Notes under the pieces: model-generated
Told to the model about the DNA's origin: nothing
Databases searched by the model: none
Seen by the model: the letters and a program-made list of their open reading frames with translations, nothing else
From: RGIG9115 sp045603225
Lineage (GTDB): Bacteria > Bacillota > Clostridia > UBA1381
NCBI GenBank assembly: GCA_045603225.1
Contig: JAZULT010000018.1
Location: forward strand, 1-64,000
Length of the DNA: 64,000 nt
Direction of reading: 5' to 3'
Made by a program: the position numbers and the translations under genes
Part shown: positions 6,996 to 13,739 of the stretch, one piece after another
Numbering within the stretch: position 1 is the first letter of the stretch
Layout: every line of letters begins with the position of its first letter

Positions 6996-8315
6996 TTAAC
7001 GGATTACCATATAATTATCCGTCAGCTCTATCACTTTTCCGCTCTTTGGCGAATAGATATCACATCCGAGCTTATCGCCGACTGTTGCGATTTTTTGTCC
7101 TGCTTCTATCGTATCGCCCTTTTTCACAATCGGTTTTGCAGGGATTCCGATATGCTGGCTCATTAATATTTTTACTTCCTTCGGTTCAATGCTCTCATCA
7201 ACGAGTGGTGCTTTTACGACATACGGAGTAAGTCCGAGTCTGCCTAAGAGTCGTTTCATCTGAACCATTCTGTAAGGTCTCATGGGGTTTACAGGCTGAA
7301 ACTCAGGTTCGTCAAGCTTAACTCCTCTTTGCTTAAGCATATCCTTACATTCACCCATAAGAGTTTTCGGTGCCAGTCCCTGAGGACAGGCATACATTTC
7401 GCATACTCCGCACTGTACGCAGTACGCTGTATTTAATACGGCCTTTATGTCGCTGTCCATACCCTTTGAAACAGCACGCATGAAAAGGTGCGGCTCAACA
7501 GGGTGACCGAGCATATTTCTCGGACAAAGGTCAGTACACGTTCTGCACTGACAGCAGGAGCTCATCGACCGTTTTATATTCATAGTTGTTCTTGTTTTTC
7601 TTTTTACAATGACAGGATGATTTTCGGGAAGTACTAAAACTGCGTTTGTTGTCTTTGTGACAACATCAGTTTCCTTCGCAAGCTTTCCTGTCATAACACC
7701 GCCTGACATATATGCGGCATCTTCTACCGTACTGCCTCCGGCAAGCTCTGCAAGCTCCGAAAAACGCATTCCTATCGGAACACGGTAGGTAGTTGGATTT
7801 TTAACTGCACCGCCAACTGTTACATATTTCTCAGTAACAGGTCTCATCTCGGTAACAGCGTAGTAAGTATTAAGCATTGTTTCAACATTAAAAACAATGC
7901 ATCCCACAGAAATCGGGATTTTGCCGGGCGGAACTACTCTGCCCGTTGTTTCATAGATTGTAACCACTTCATCTCCTGCAGGATAAACCTCAGGTAGCGG
8001 TTTTACGGTGACATTCGGAAAGCTTTCCAGTCTGTCACGCACTGCACTGATTGCATCCTTATATGACGGTTTAACGGCAACAATTATTCTTTCCGCCTCA
8101 ACCGCTTCGCGCACAAATTCAAGCGCTGTGAGAATCTCATAAGTATATCTTGCAAGCAGCTGTCTGTGCATTCTGAAAAGCGGCTCACACTCTGCACAGT
8201 TGAGTATTACTGTATCCGCTTTTTTATTTAATTTTGCATAAGATGGGAAACCGGCACCTCCGGCACCGACTACGCCGCAGGATTTCATGATTCCCGCTAA
8301 TTCATCAAACTGCAT
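6996..8315 (-). CDS. pduS: RnfC-like NADH flavoprotein of the microcompartment (PduS)
   Basis: This 439-residue protein has a glycine-rich nucleotide-binding start (GVVGAGGAGFPSYAK, residues 14-28), an RnfC/Nqo1-like FMN/NADH region, two ferredoxin-type clusters (Cys254/255, 257, 260, 264 and Cys299, 302, 305, 310) and a C-terminal barrel-sandwich domain. In other microcompartments PduS passes electrons between NADH and the PduT cluster or a cofactor. Here the GRE system needs no cobalamin, so cofactor recycling or activase reduction are possible jobs. The start lies 7 nt after the EutN stop. The last 55 residues are duplicated at 6106-6276. Confidence 0.92.
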   Translation of the reverse strand: MQFDELAGIMKSCGVVGAGGAGFPSYAKLNKKADTVILNCAECEPLFRMHRQLLARYTYEILTALEFVREAVEAERIIVAVKPSYKDAISAVRDRLESFPNVTVKPLPEVYPAGDEVVTIYETTGRVVPPGKIPISVGCIVFNVETMLNTYYAVTEMRPVTEKYVTVGGAVKNPTTYRVPIGMRFSELAELAGGSTVEDAAYMSGGVMTGKLAKETDVVTKTTNAVLVLPENHPVIVKRKTRTTMNIKRSMSSCCQCRTCTDLCPRNMLGHPVEPHLFMRAVSKGMDSDIKAVLNTAYCVQCGVCEMYACPQGLAPKTLMGECKDMLKQRGVKLDEPEFQPVNPMRPYRMVQMKRLLGRLGLTPYVVKAPLVDESIEPKEVKILMSQHIGIPAKPIVKKGDTIEAGQKIATVGDKLGCDIYSPKSGKVIELTDNYMVIR

Positions 8316-8322
8316 ATTAACC

Positions 8323-8577
8323 TCATTCCACCGGGTCGTCTACTATTCCGACGATTGCGGCATCTACGGGAGCTTCGCTGTTATCAACACCGAATCTTGC
8401 GGCACTGCCGAGAGCTACGAGAACATATTCGCCTATTCCTGCACCAATATTGTCAACGGCTACAAGACGTCCGCTGTTCATTGAAGAAACAGGTTCTACT
8501 ATCATAAACTTGTTACCTACAAGCTTTTCGTTCTTGCGTGTTGATACAACACTTCCCACAACTTTTCCTATAATCAT
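8323..8577 (-). CDS. EutN/CcmL-type vertex shell protein (BMC-P)
   Basis: The 84-residue protein is a standard pentameric BMC vertex protein. It begins MIIGKVVGSVVSTRK and has the conserved GAGIGEYVLVALGSAAR loop at about residues 46-62. Pentamers close the twelve vertices of the shell. The ribosome site AGGAAAGGAAG precedes the start. It lies between BMC-H and pduS, with a stem-loop in the 109-nt gap upstream. Confidence 0.93.
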   Translation of the reverse strand: MIIGKVVGSVVSTRKNEKLVGNKFMIVEPVSSMNSGRLVAVDNIGAGIGEYVLVALGSAARFGVDNSEAPVDAAIVGIVDDPVE

Positions 8578-8619
8578 AATTTTCTTCCTTTCCTGAATTA
8601 CTGCAAAGGAAAGCGGAAT

Positions 8620-8651
8620 GTCATAAACGCATAGGGTTTGGCATTTATGAC
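8620..8651. repeat. Stem-loop between BMC-H and EutN genes
   Basis: GTCATAAACGC and GCATTTATGAC pair over about ten base pairs with one bulge around a ten-base loop. It sits in the 109-nt gap after the BMC-H pair. There is no U-tract, so an mRNA-stabilising or partial-attenuation role is likelier than termination. Confidence 0.5.
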
Positions 8652-8686
8652 AAACCGTAATCCCTTACAAATCAAAGAAATTCAAA

Positions 8687-9055
8687 TCATTTCATGGACG
8701 GTAAAATTTTCTCAACATCATTATGAGGACGTGGAATAACGTGAGTTGCAACAATTTCGCCAAGCTTAGCGGCATTTGCTCCGCCTGCTTCTACAGCAGC
8801 TTTAACTGCACCTACGTCGCCTCTTACCATTACACTTACGAGTCCTGAACCGATTTTCTCTGTTCCAACGAGTTCAACATTTGCAGCTTTGAGCATTGCA
8901 TCTGCAGCTTCAATTGCAGCAACGAGACCTCTTGTTTCAATCATACCGAGTGCTTCCTGTGCCATTTTGCGTACCTCCTTAACTTCTTTTTTTGCGGGTG
9001 TTGCCTTTTCTTCTTCAGGCTTACCGTTTATTTTAACTTTTTTCGTGTTAGCCAT
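8687..9055 (-). CDS. Hexameric shell protein BMC-H with N-terminal extension (second copy)
   Basis: The BMC-H core (AQEALGMIETRGLVAAIEAAD onward) is nearly the same as the neighbouring BMC-H at 9076. It is preceded here by a 30-residue charged, Lys/Glu/Pro-rich extension ending KKEVKEVRK. An internal start at 8965 (the core methionine) has a perfect TTAAGGAGGT ribosome site with 8-nt spacing, while the upstream start at 9055 has only a weak AAAGG. Both forms may be made: a 92-residue standard tile and a 122-residue extended one. The extension could face the lumen or cytosol and bind a partner. Translation starts 20 nt after the first BMC-H stop. Confidence 0.9.
   Translation of the reverse strand: MANTKKVKINGKPEEEKATPAKKEVKEVRKMAQEALGMIETRGLVAAIEAADAMLKAANVELVGTEKIGSGLVSVMVRGDVGAVKAAVEAGGANAAKLGEIVATHVIPRPHNDVEKILPSMK
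8963..8980 (-). promoter_or_regulatory. Internal ribosome site and start within the second BMC-H gene
   Basis: On the minus strand AAGGAGGTAC followed 8 nt later by ATG gives an ideal internal initiation site. It opens a 279-nt frame, exactly the length of the neighbouring BMC-H gene. The same bases encode KEVRK of the extension, which is why a long form also stays open. Confidence 0.7.
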
Positions 9056-9075
9056 ATCAAATCAGCCTTTCACAA

Positions 9076-9354
9076 TTATTTAAGAATTGGTAAAATCTTT
9101 TCAACATCGCTGTGAGGACGTGGAATTACGTGTACAGCAACGAGCTCACCAAGCTTCTGAGCAGCTGATGCGCCTGCTTCTGTAGCAGCCTTAACTGCTC
9201 CTACGTCACCTCTTACCATTACACTTACGAGTCCTGAACCGATTTTCTCTGTTCCGATAAGTGTTACCTCTGCAGCCTTTACCATTGCATCTGCAGCCTC
9301 GATTGATGCTACGAGACCTCTTGTTTCAATCATACCAAGTGCTTCCTGTGCCAT
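9076..9354 (-). CDS. Hexameric shell protein BMC-H (PduA type, first copy)
   Basis: This 92-residue single-domain shell protein begins MAQEALGMIETRGLVASIEAAD and contains KIGSGLVSVMVRGDVGAVKA, the pore-loop and facet-edge part of the BMC fold. Hexamers tile the shell and let propanediol through the pore. It is the more abundant-looking copy, with a clean AGGAGGA ribosome site. It lies between the alcohol dehydrogenase gene and a near-identical BMC-H gene, which points to tandem duplication. Confidence 0.95.
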   Translation of the reverse strand: MAQEALGMIETRGLVASIEAADAMVKAAEVTLIGTEKIGSGLVSVMVRGDVGAVKAATEAGASAAQKLGELVAVHVIPRPHSDVEKILPILK

Positions 9355-9400
9355 TTTAAAATTCCTCCTAAAAAATTATATTTAAATTTAAAAATTTAAC

Positions 9401-10603
9401 TTATATCATGTCGTCCGCTATAACTGCGATTTTGAGACCTTCCATCTTAAGGTTTGTTTCATGAGCCTCATTAATCTGTGAAAGCGGATATCTGTGGGTG
9501 ATGAGCTTCTCAATCGGAAGTCCGATACCCTTTGCGCGCTTAAGAAAATCGAATGTTGTTGCGTAATCACGGAGTGTGTATACCCATGAACCGACAAGTG
9601 TGATTTCCTTTGAGCATAAATCGAAATGCGGATTGATTGTTGCATCTCCGCCGTTTATGAAGAAACCAAGCTCACAAAGTCCGCCGCCGTCTCTTATAAA
9701 CTTATACATATTGCTGAGTGCAACAGGTGTACCTGTGCACTGGAATGCGAAATCTGCAAGATAGCCTCCGAATGCATTCTTAACGCCTTCGGTAAGAGCT
9801 TCAATTCCCTGATGGTTCTTAAAGTTCACAGTCGCTGTCGCACCCATTTCCTTAGCAAATTCAAGTCTCTTTTCTTCACCGTCAACAGCTACGATATTTT
9901 CAATACCCATTGTACGGAGAATTGCTATACAGATAAGTCCGATAGGACCGCATCCCTGAACAACAACTCTTGAATTGAACCTGAGTATTCCTGTTGTCTT
10001 TGCACGTTCTACCGCATGGATAAGAACTGCGCAAGGCTCAATAAGAATACGAAGGTCAAGACTTAAATCACTTACATTAAATATAGATGAGCCTTTACGT
10101 ACAAGTATGTAATCCGCAAACCATCCGTTTAAGTGCTTGTCATCGTCGGGGAGAAGCCCGTAAACATCTGCACCGCCGATATTTTTCTTGTTAAGGTCGA
10201 ACATTTCAATCTGAGGGTCGTCCTTGAATATCATACATGTAACAACCTTGTCACCGATATTAAGGTCTTTTCCTGCGCTGTCCTTCTTAACATTTTTACC
10301 CATTTTCACGATTCGTCCCGTACCCTCATGACCGAGAACAACAGGGATGAGTCCGAACGGGTCTCTTTTAAACTCATGAGCATCGGTACCGCAGACACCG
10401 CAGCCTTCAACCTTTACAAGGATATCGTCATCTCCGACTTCAGGAATAGGATATTCCTGAATGTCATAATGCTCAAGAGCTGTAAGCATAGCAACACGGC
10501 TTGTTGCAGGCACACTGTCGTTTGAAGCAGAAGCCGGAGCAGTATTCCCCTGCATTCCTGCAATAACCTGTTTTACTATTTGTTCAATTTCGTTTTGATT
10601 CAA
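9401..10603 (-). CDS. Zinc-dependent alcohol dehydrogenase with encapsulation peptide
   Basis: A 400-residue medium-chain dehydrogenase. Zinc-site motifs GCGVCGTDAHE and GHEGTGRIV lie near residues 70 and 92, and a Rossmann GCGPIGL motif near 217. Residues 1-20 (MNQNEIEQIVKQVIAGMQGN), followed by an Ala/Ser linker, form an amphipathic helix of the type that targets cargo into the shell. It probably reduces propanal to propanol, regenerating NAD+ for the aldehyde dehydrogenase. The start codon is TTG (10603) behind AAAGGAG. In loci of this kind such an enzyme may replace the iron-type PduQ; that functional match is inferred. Confidence 0.88.
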   Translation of the reverse strand: MNQNEIEQIVKQVIAGMQGNTAPASASNDSVPATSRVAMLTALEHYDIQEYPIPEVGDDDILVKVEGCGVCGTDAHEFKRDPFGLIPVVLGHEGTGRIVKMGKNVKKDSAGKDLNIGDKVVTCMIFKDDPQIEMFDLNKKNIGGADVYGLLPDDDKHLNGWFADYILVRKGSSIFNVSDLSLDLRILIEPCAVLIHAVERAKTTGILRFNSRVVVQGCGPIGLICIAILRTMGIENIVAVDGEEKRLEFAKEMGATATVNFKNHQGIEALTEGVKNAFGGYLADFAFQCTGTPVALSNMYKFIRDGGGLCELGFFINGGDATINPHFDLCSKEITLVGSWVYTLRDYATTFDFLKRAKGIGLPIEKLITHRYPLSQINEAHETNLKMEGLKIAVIADDMI

Positions 10604-10621
10604 TCTTATTCAACTCCTTTA

Positions 10622-11086
10622 TCAGATCAGCTGACTGAATATTTCAGCACCGTACCTTGAAAGGAAAGTATCCTGTTCCTCTGTTCCGCCGCTGACACCA
10701 AGTCCGCCGACAATTTTGTCGCCTATTTTAAGCGGGTCACCACCGCCGAAAATAACTATTTTACCATTATTTGTAAACTGAATACCGTAAAGCGAGGCAC
10801 CCGGCTGACTGAGCGGCTTAAGCTCAATTGTCGGCATCTTTAGTGCAACAACCGTGTATGCCTTGTTAAAAGCAACATCATAGCTTGCGATATACGCATC
10901 GTCCATACACTCAACAAGCACCGGACGTGCCGCCTCATCAGATACGGCCACTACGGCATTAACACCGATTTCACGTGCCTTTTCCTCAACTATTGCGGCA
11001 AGCTTTTTCGCTGTTTCAAGATTCATCTTAAAAGATAACTGCTTTATAACAGATTCAGTTATTTCACGGATTTTCTCGTCATTCAT
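10622..11086 (-). CDS. GlcG/HbpS-type protein (PduO C-terminal family)
   Basis: The 154-residue protein matches the DUF336/GlcG fold also found as the C-terminal domain of PduO. Marks are VVAVSDEAARPVLVE near residue 44, AFNKAYTVVALKM near 72 and the GGGDPLKIGDKIVGGLGVSGG segment. Residues 1-17 (NDEKIREITESVIKQL) look like an encapsulation helix. The biochemical role in microcompartments is unsettled; related proteins bind haem or cobalamin. It starts 2 nt after the aldolase stop, so the two are probably translationally coupled. Confidence 0.85.
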   Translation of the reverse strand: MNDEKIREITESVIKQLSFKMNLETAKKLAAIVEEKAREIGVNAVVAVSDEAARPVLVECMDDAYIASYDVAFNKAYTVVALKMPTIELKPLSQPGASLYGIQFTNNGKIVIFGGGDPLKIGDKIVGGLGVSGGTEEQDTFLSRYGAEIFSQLI

Positions 11087-11088
11087 TT

Positions 11089-11886
11089 TTATTTACCGAG
11101 CTGCTCCATTACCTGCTTTGTAATTTTAGCAATAAGTTCATCCTGGTCGTCATGTCCGCCGCAGTTGCCGCCGCATGAACCGTTACAGCTGTGACATCCG
11201 TTTGTCTTGTTCTGGCAAAGGTTTGCAGGATGCTTACCTGTCATACCGAACTGTCTTCTGATTTCATAAAGTCTTTCAACCTGTTCTTTTGAGAATTCCT
11301 TAGGACCACCAAGCTGTCTTGACTTATAAAGAAGTTCTGCATAGAATTCTACTGATTCCATCTTGTGGTAAGCCGCAAGAAGTGAATCTGAATATGTAAG
11401 TGCACCGTGACTTTCGAGAAGTACAGCATCATAATAAGGAAGGTACTTTTCTACATTGTCAGGAATTTCCATTGTTGAAGGTGTACCGTATTCAGCGATA
11501 GGTACACAGCCAAGTGTGATTACAGCTTCAGGCATGATAGGCTGTGTAAGCGGAATACCTGCAATTGCAAAGCTTGTTGCAAATGTCGGATGTGCGTGTA
11601 CAACAGCGTTTACATCAGGTCTCTTGTCATATACACGAAGGTGCATCTTGATTTCTGATGAAGGCTTGAAGCCCGGGTTTGCCTGAATAATATTTCCCTG
11701 TCTGTCAATCTTACAGATATATTCCGGTGTCATGAAACCTTTACTTACGCCTGTTGGTGTGCAAAGAAATTCATTCTCGGAAATTTTAACGGAGATATTA
11801 CCGTCGTTTGCTGCGACCATGTTTCTGTCGTAAATTCTTTTACCGATGTCGCAAATTTGTTTTTTGATTTCGTACTCTGATACCAT
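11089..11886 (-). CDS. Class II aldolase (fuculose/rhamnulose-1-phosphate type), encapsulated
   Basis: Class II aldolases of the FucA/AraD family split fuculose- or rhamnulose-1-phosphate to dihydroxyacetone phosphate and lactaldehyde. The 265-residue protein has GNISVK (near residue 29), the VVHAHPTFAT zinc-ligand motif (near 94) and LLESHGALTYS (near 156). After the enzyme domain comes a Cys/Gly-rich linker (about 225-245, seven cysteines) and then a terminal helix DQDELIAKITKQVMEQLGK, a clear encapsulation peptide. An aldolase as cargo is the hallmark of the fucose/rhamnose GRE microcompartment type. It heads a transcription unit with a consensus promoter at 11940-11968. Confidence 0.92.
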   Translation of the reverse strand: MVSEYEIKKQICDIGKRIYDRNMVAANDGNISVKISENEFLCTPTGVSKGFMTPEYICKIDRQGNIIQANPGFKPSSEIKMHLRVYDKRPDVNAVVHAHPTFATSFAIAGIPLTQPIMPEAVITLGCVPIAEYGTPSTMEIPDNVEKYLPYYDAVLLESHGALTYSDSLLAAYHKMESVEFYAELLYKSRQLGGPKEFSKEQVERLYEIRRQFGMTGKHPANLCQNKTNGCHSCNGSCGGNCGGHDDQDELIAKITKQVMEQLGK

Positions 11887-11939
11887 TTTTCTAACTCCTT
11901 CATTAATTATTATATTGGTATTGTTGTTTTCATGTTTCC

Positions 11940-11968
11940 ATTATACAACATATCAATCCGTTTGTCAA
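11940..11968 (-). promoter_or_regulatory. Consensus promoter of the aldolase-shell operon
   Basis: On the minus strand TTGACA (11968-11963), a 17-nt spacer and TATAAT (11945-11940) lie about 50 nt before the aldolase start, in the only large gap of this half of the locus. Upstream (about 11975-12000) are repeated AACAAAGAAA tracts that could be regulator sites. Confidence 0.85.
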
Positions 11969-12047
11969 TAGATTTTGTGGTTTTTTCTTTGTTTTTCTTT
12001 GTTTCTTGTATTTTACCATAATGTAACCAAAAAATTTCAGTAATTTT

Positions 12048-12476
12048 TCAACAATCCGACAAATATTTGACAAGCTCATCCACACCTTCACCCGATTTGG
12101 ACGCTACATGGAATACTCTTTTGCATCCCGACAGCCTGAGCCAGCGCTCCGCACGTTCAGGTTTTGCACCGTCTGAGTCAATATGCGTTACTATTCCCAC
12201 CACCTCACGGTTTACCATGCAGGTAATGTTCGGGGGAAACAGAGAATACTGGTCTGTGGCACTTATCATAAGCCCAACCACATCGGCTTCATACGAATAA
12301 AGTGCCAGTGCCGCGGCTAAACTGCTGTTTTCCGCATACTCTCCGGGAGTGTCAATTATCATGTCGTGAAAATTTATATACTGTGTTTTGTGATATTCTA
12401 TCGGTTTATTTTTGATTTTCTGCGTAAGTGTTGTTTTTCCCGCTCCGCTTCTGCCCATGAATATTATTCTTTTCAT
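12048..12476 (-). CDS. EutP/PduV-type GTPase
   Basis: A small P-loop protein of 142 residues with Walker A GRSGAGKTT (residues 8-16), a DTPGEY switch motif near 45 and a THID specificity motif near 99. EutP/PduV proteins are Ras-like GTPases, or acetate-kinase-like enzymes in some systems, linked to microcompartment movement. The start at 12476 overlaps the EutS stop by ATGA, the sign of translational coupling; a longer frame to 12521 has no ribosome site. It is the last gene of the GRE unit. Confidence 0.9.
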   Translation of the reverse strand: MKRIIFMGRSGAGKTTLTQKIKNKPIEYHKTQYINFHDMIIDTPGEYAENSSLAAALALYSYEADVVGLMISATDQYSLFPPNITCMVNREVVGIVTHIDSDGAKPERAERWLRLSGCKRVFHVASKSGEGVDELVKYLSDC

Positions 12477-12832
12477 GTTTTTGTTATATCGCAGACTGTG
12501 AATCCGAGTTTCGATTCGCAATAATTACAGACAGCTCTGAGCGCTTCTTCAACCTGTGATACAGTTCCCGTCACAATCAGCGTTCCGCTGAAGCGGTCTA
12601 CAAACCCTAGCTCTGCTCCTGATGTCTTAATGGCGATATCTCCTGCAATTATAGCGGTTTCACTCGGTGACATTGTCACTATTCCGATTGCACCGCTGTG
12701 CTCAGCCGCCGGGTCAAGTCCCAGTTTCTGATAAAGTACCTCATCAGGATTTGCGATTATGTGGGCAATTGTAATCTGCTTACCGGGAACAAGCTCCTGT
12801 ATTATACGCATTCTGTCACGAAGTTCGTCCAT
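12473..12832 (-). CDS. EutS/PduU-type circularly permuted shell protein
   Basis: The 119-residue protein carries the permuted BMC fold of EutS/PduU, with QELVPGKQITIAHIIANP at residues 12-29 and AIGIVTMSPSETAIIAGD near 48-65. These hexamers have a beta-barrel over the pore and are minor facet proteins. It starts 3 nt after the activase stop and overlaps the GTPase gene by 4 nt, so activase, EutS and EutP form a tight coupled block. Confidence 0.92.
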   Translation of the reverse strand: MDELRDRMRIIQELVPGKQITIAHIIANPDEVLYQKLGLDPAAEHSGAIGIVTMSPSETAIIAGDIAIKTSGAELGFVDRFSGTLIVTGTVSQVEEALRAVCNYCESKLGFTVCDITKT

Positions 12833-12835
12833 ATT

Positions 12836-13621
12836 TTAACCTCCTATAAGGACAGTCAGTCCTGTCTTTTCGGCTATACTTTTCAGTTCTTCTATTCTTT
12901 CCTTGCTGTGAAGCTCCGCATGAGCCATTTCATACGTCCTGCCAAGCCCTGTATATTTATCAGTACCAAGTCTGTGATACGGAAGCAGATGAAGCTCGCC
13001 TACTGTACCGAGAGATGCGGTAAACTCAGATATTGCTCTGATTTGCTCATCCGAATCGTTCACTCCCGGAATTACAGGAACACGAATTGTAAGGCTTTTC
13101 GCATCCTTTGCAAGAAGCTTTGCATTTTCAAGGATACGTTCATTGCTCACTCCTGTATATTTCTTATGTACTTCGGAGTCCATGTGCTTTATATCCATAA
13201 GGTAGTAGTCTATGTACTCAAGTGCAGGTTTTATTTTTGAATATTCCATACAAGAGGTAGATTCAACAGCAGTATTAATACCGTTTCCCTTTGATGCACG
13301 GAGTATCGCTTTTGAAAACTCAGGCTGACAGAAGCATTCACCGCCCGAAAGCGTTACGCCGCCACCGGAACGTCTGTAGTACACTCTGTCTTTCGTGATA
13401 TCTTCAAGAAGCTCCCTGACAGTAACATCTCTACCGATTATTTTCGTCTTTCCGTCCGTTACCATTGACTGAATTGCATACTCCTGAGATTCAGGGTTAC
13501 AGCACCATTTGCAACGAAGCATACAGCCTTTCAGGAATATTATCGTCCGTATCCCGGGACCGTCATGAACAGAAAACCGCTGAATATCAAATATTCTGCC
13601 TTTTTCGTTTAAATAGTTCAT
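12836..13621 (-). CDS. Glycyl radical enzyme activating enzyme (radical SAM)
   Basis: It installs the glycyl radical on the GRE using S-adenosylmethionine. The 261-residue protein has the CxxxCxxC cluster motif (Cys33, Cys37, Cys40) and the SGGGVTLSGGE SAM-binding stretch near residue 85. Between Cys41 and the SGGGVT motif there is no added ferredoxin-like cysteine insert, so it resembles pyruvate formate-lyase activase more than the two-extra-cluster activases of many GRE microcompartments. It follows the GRE gene, from which it is separated by a structured RNA element. The ribosome site is GGAAGGAAAAGG. Confidence 0.93.
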   Translation of the reverse strand: MNYLNEKGRIFDIQRFSVHDGPGIRTIIFLKGCMLRCKWCCNPESQEYAIQSMVTDGKTKIIGRDVTVRELLEDITKDRVYYRRSGGGVTLSGGECFCQPEFSKAILRASKGNGINTAVESTSCMEYSKIKPALEYIDYYLMDIKHMDSEVHKKYTGVSNERILENAKLLAKDAKSLTIRVPVIPGVNDSDEQIRAISEFTASLGTVGELHLLPYHRLGTDKYTGLGRTYEMAHAELHSKERIEELKSIAEKTGLTVLIGG

Positions 13622-13646
13622 ACCTTTTCCTTCCTTAAATTGAGAG

Positions 13647-13732
13647 AAAACCGTTCAGATTACTGCCTGAACAAGCGACGGTGTATGTTTTTTATACTCC
13701 GAGCTTTTGAAGGCGGTGATATGGGCGGTTTT
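13647..13732 (-). ncRNA. Structured RNA element, copy 1 (between GRE and activase)
   Basis: On the minus strand it begins 7 nt after the GRE stop. P1 pairs AAAACCG (13732-13726) with CGGUUUU (13653-13647). P2 can pair CCGCCU with AGGCAG with one mismatch. A conserved hairpin core reads AAAGCUCGGAGUAU, A-rich loop, AUACACCGUCGCUU. GUUCAG/CUGAAC gives an alternative local hairpin near the 3' end. Compared with the copy at 2449-2533, two P1 pairs and two P2 pairs change from C-G to U-A with pairing kept, while the core is invariant. Confidence 0.72.
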
Positions 13733-13739
13733 ATCCAAT

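Noticed and set aside
13647..13732. Cobalamin riboswitch near propanediol genes
   Set aside because: No B12-box-like sequence is present and the GRE is cobalamin-independent. The conserved core does not fit known riboswitch consensus sequences I can recall.
13647..13732. Group II intron domain V
   Set aside because: The hairpin core superficially resembles domain V, but the spacing, bulge and GNRA loop are absent, and no intron reverse transcriptase or boundary is seen.
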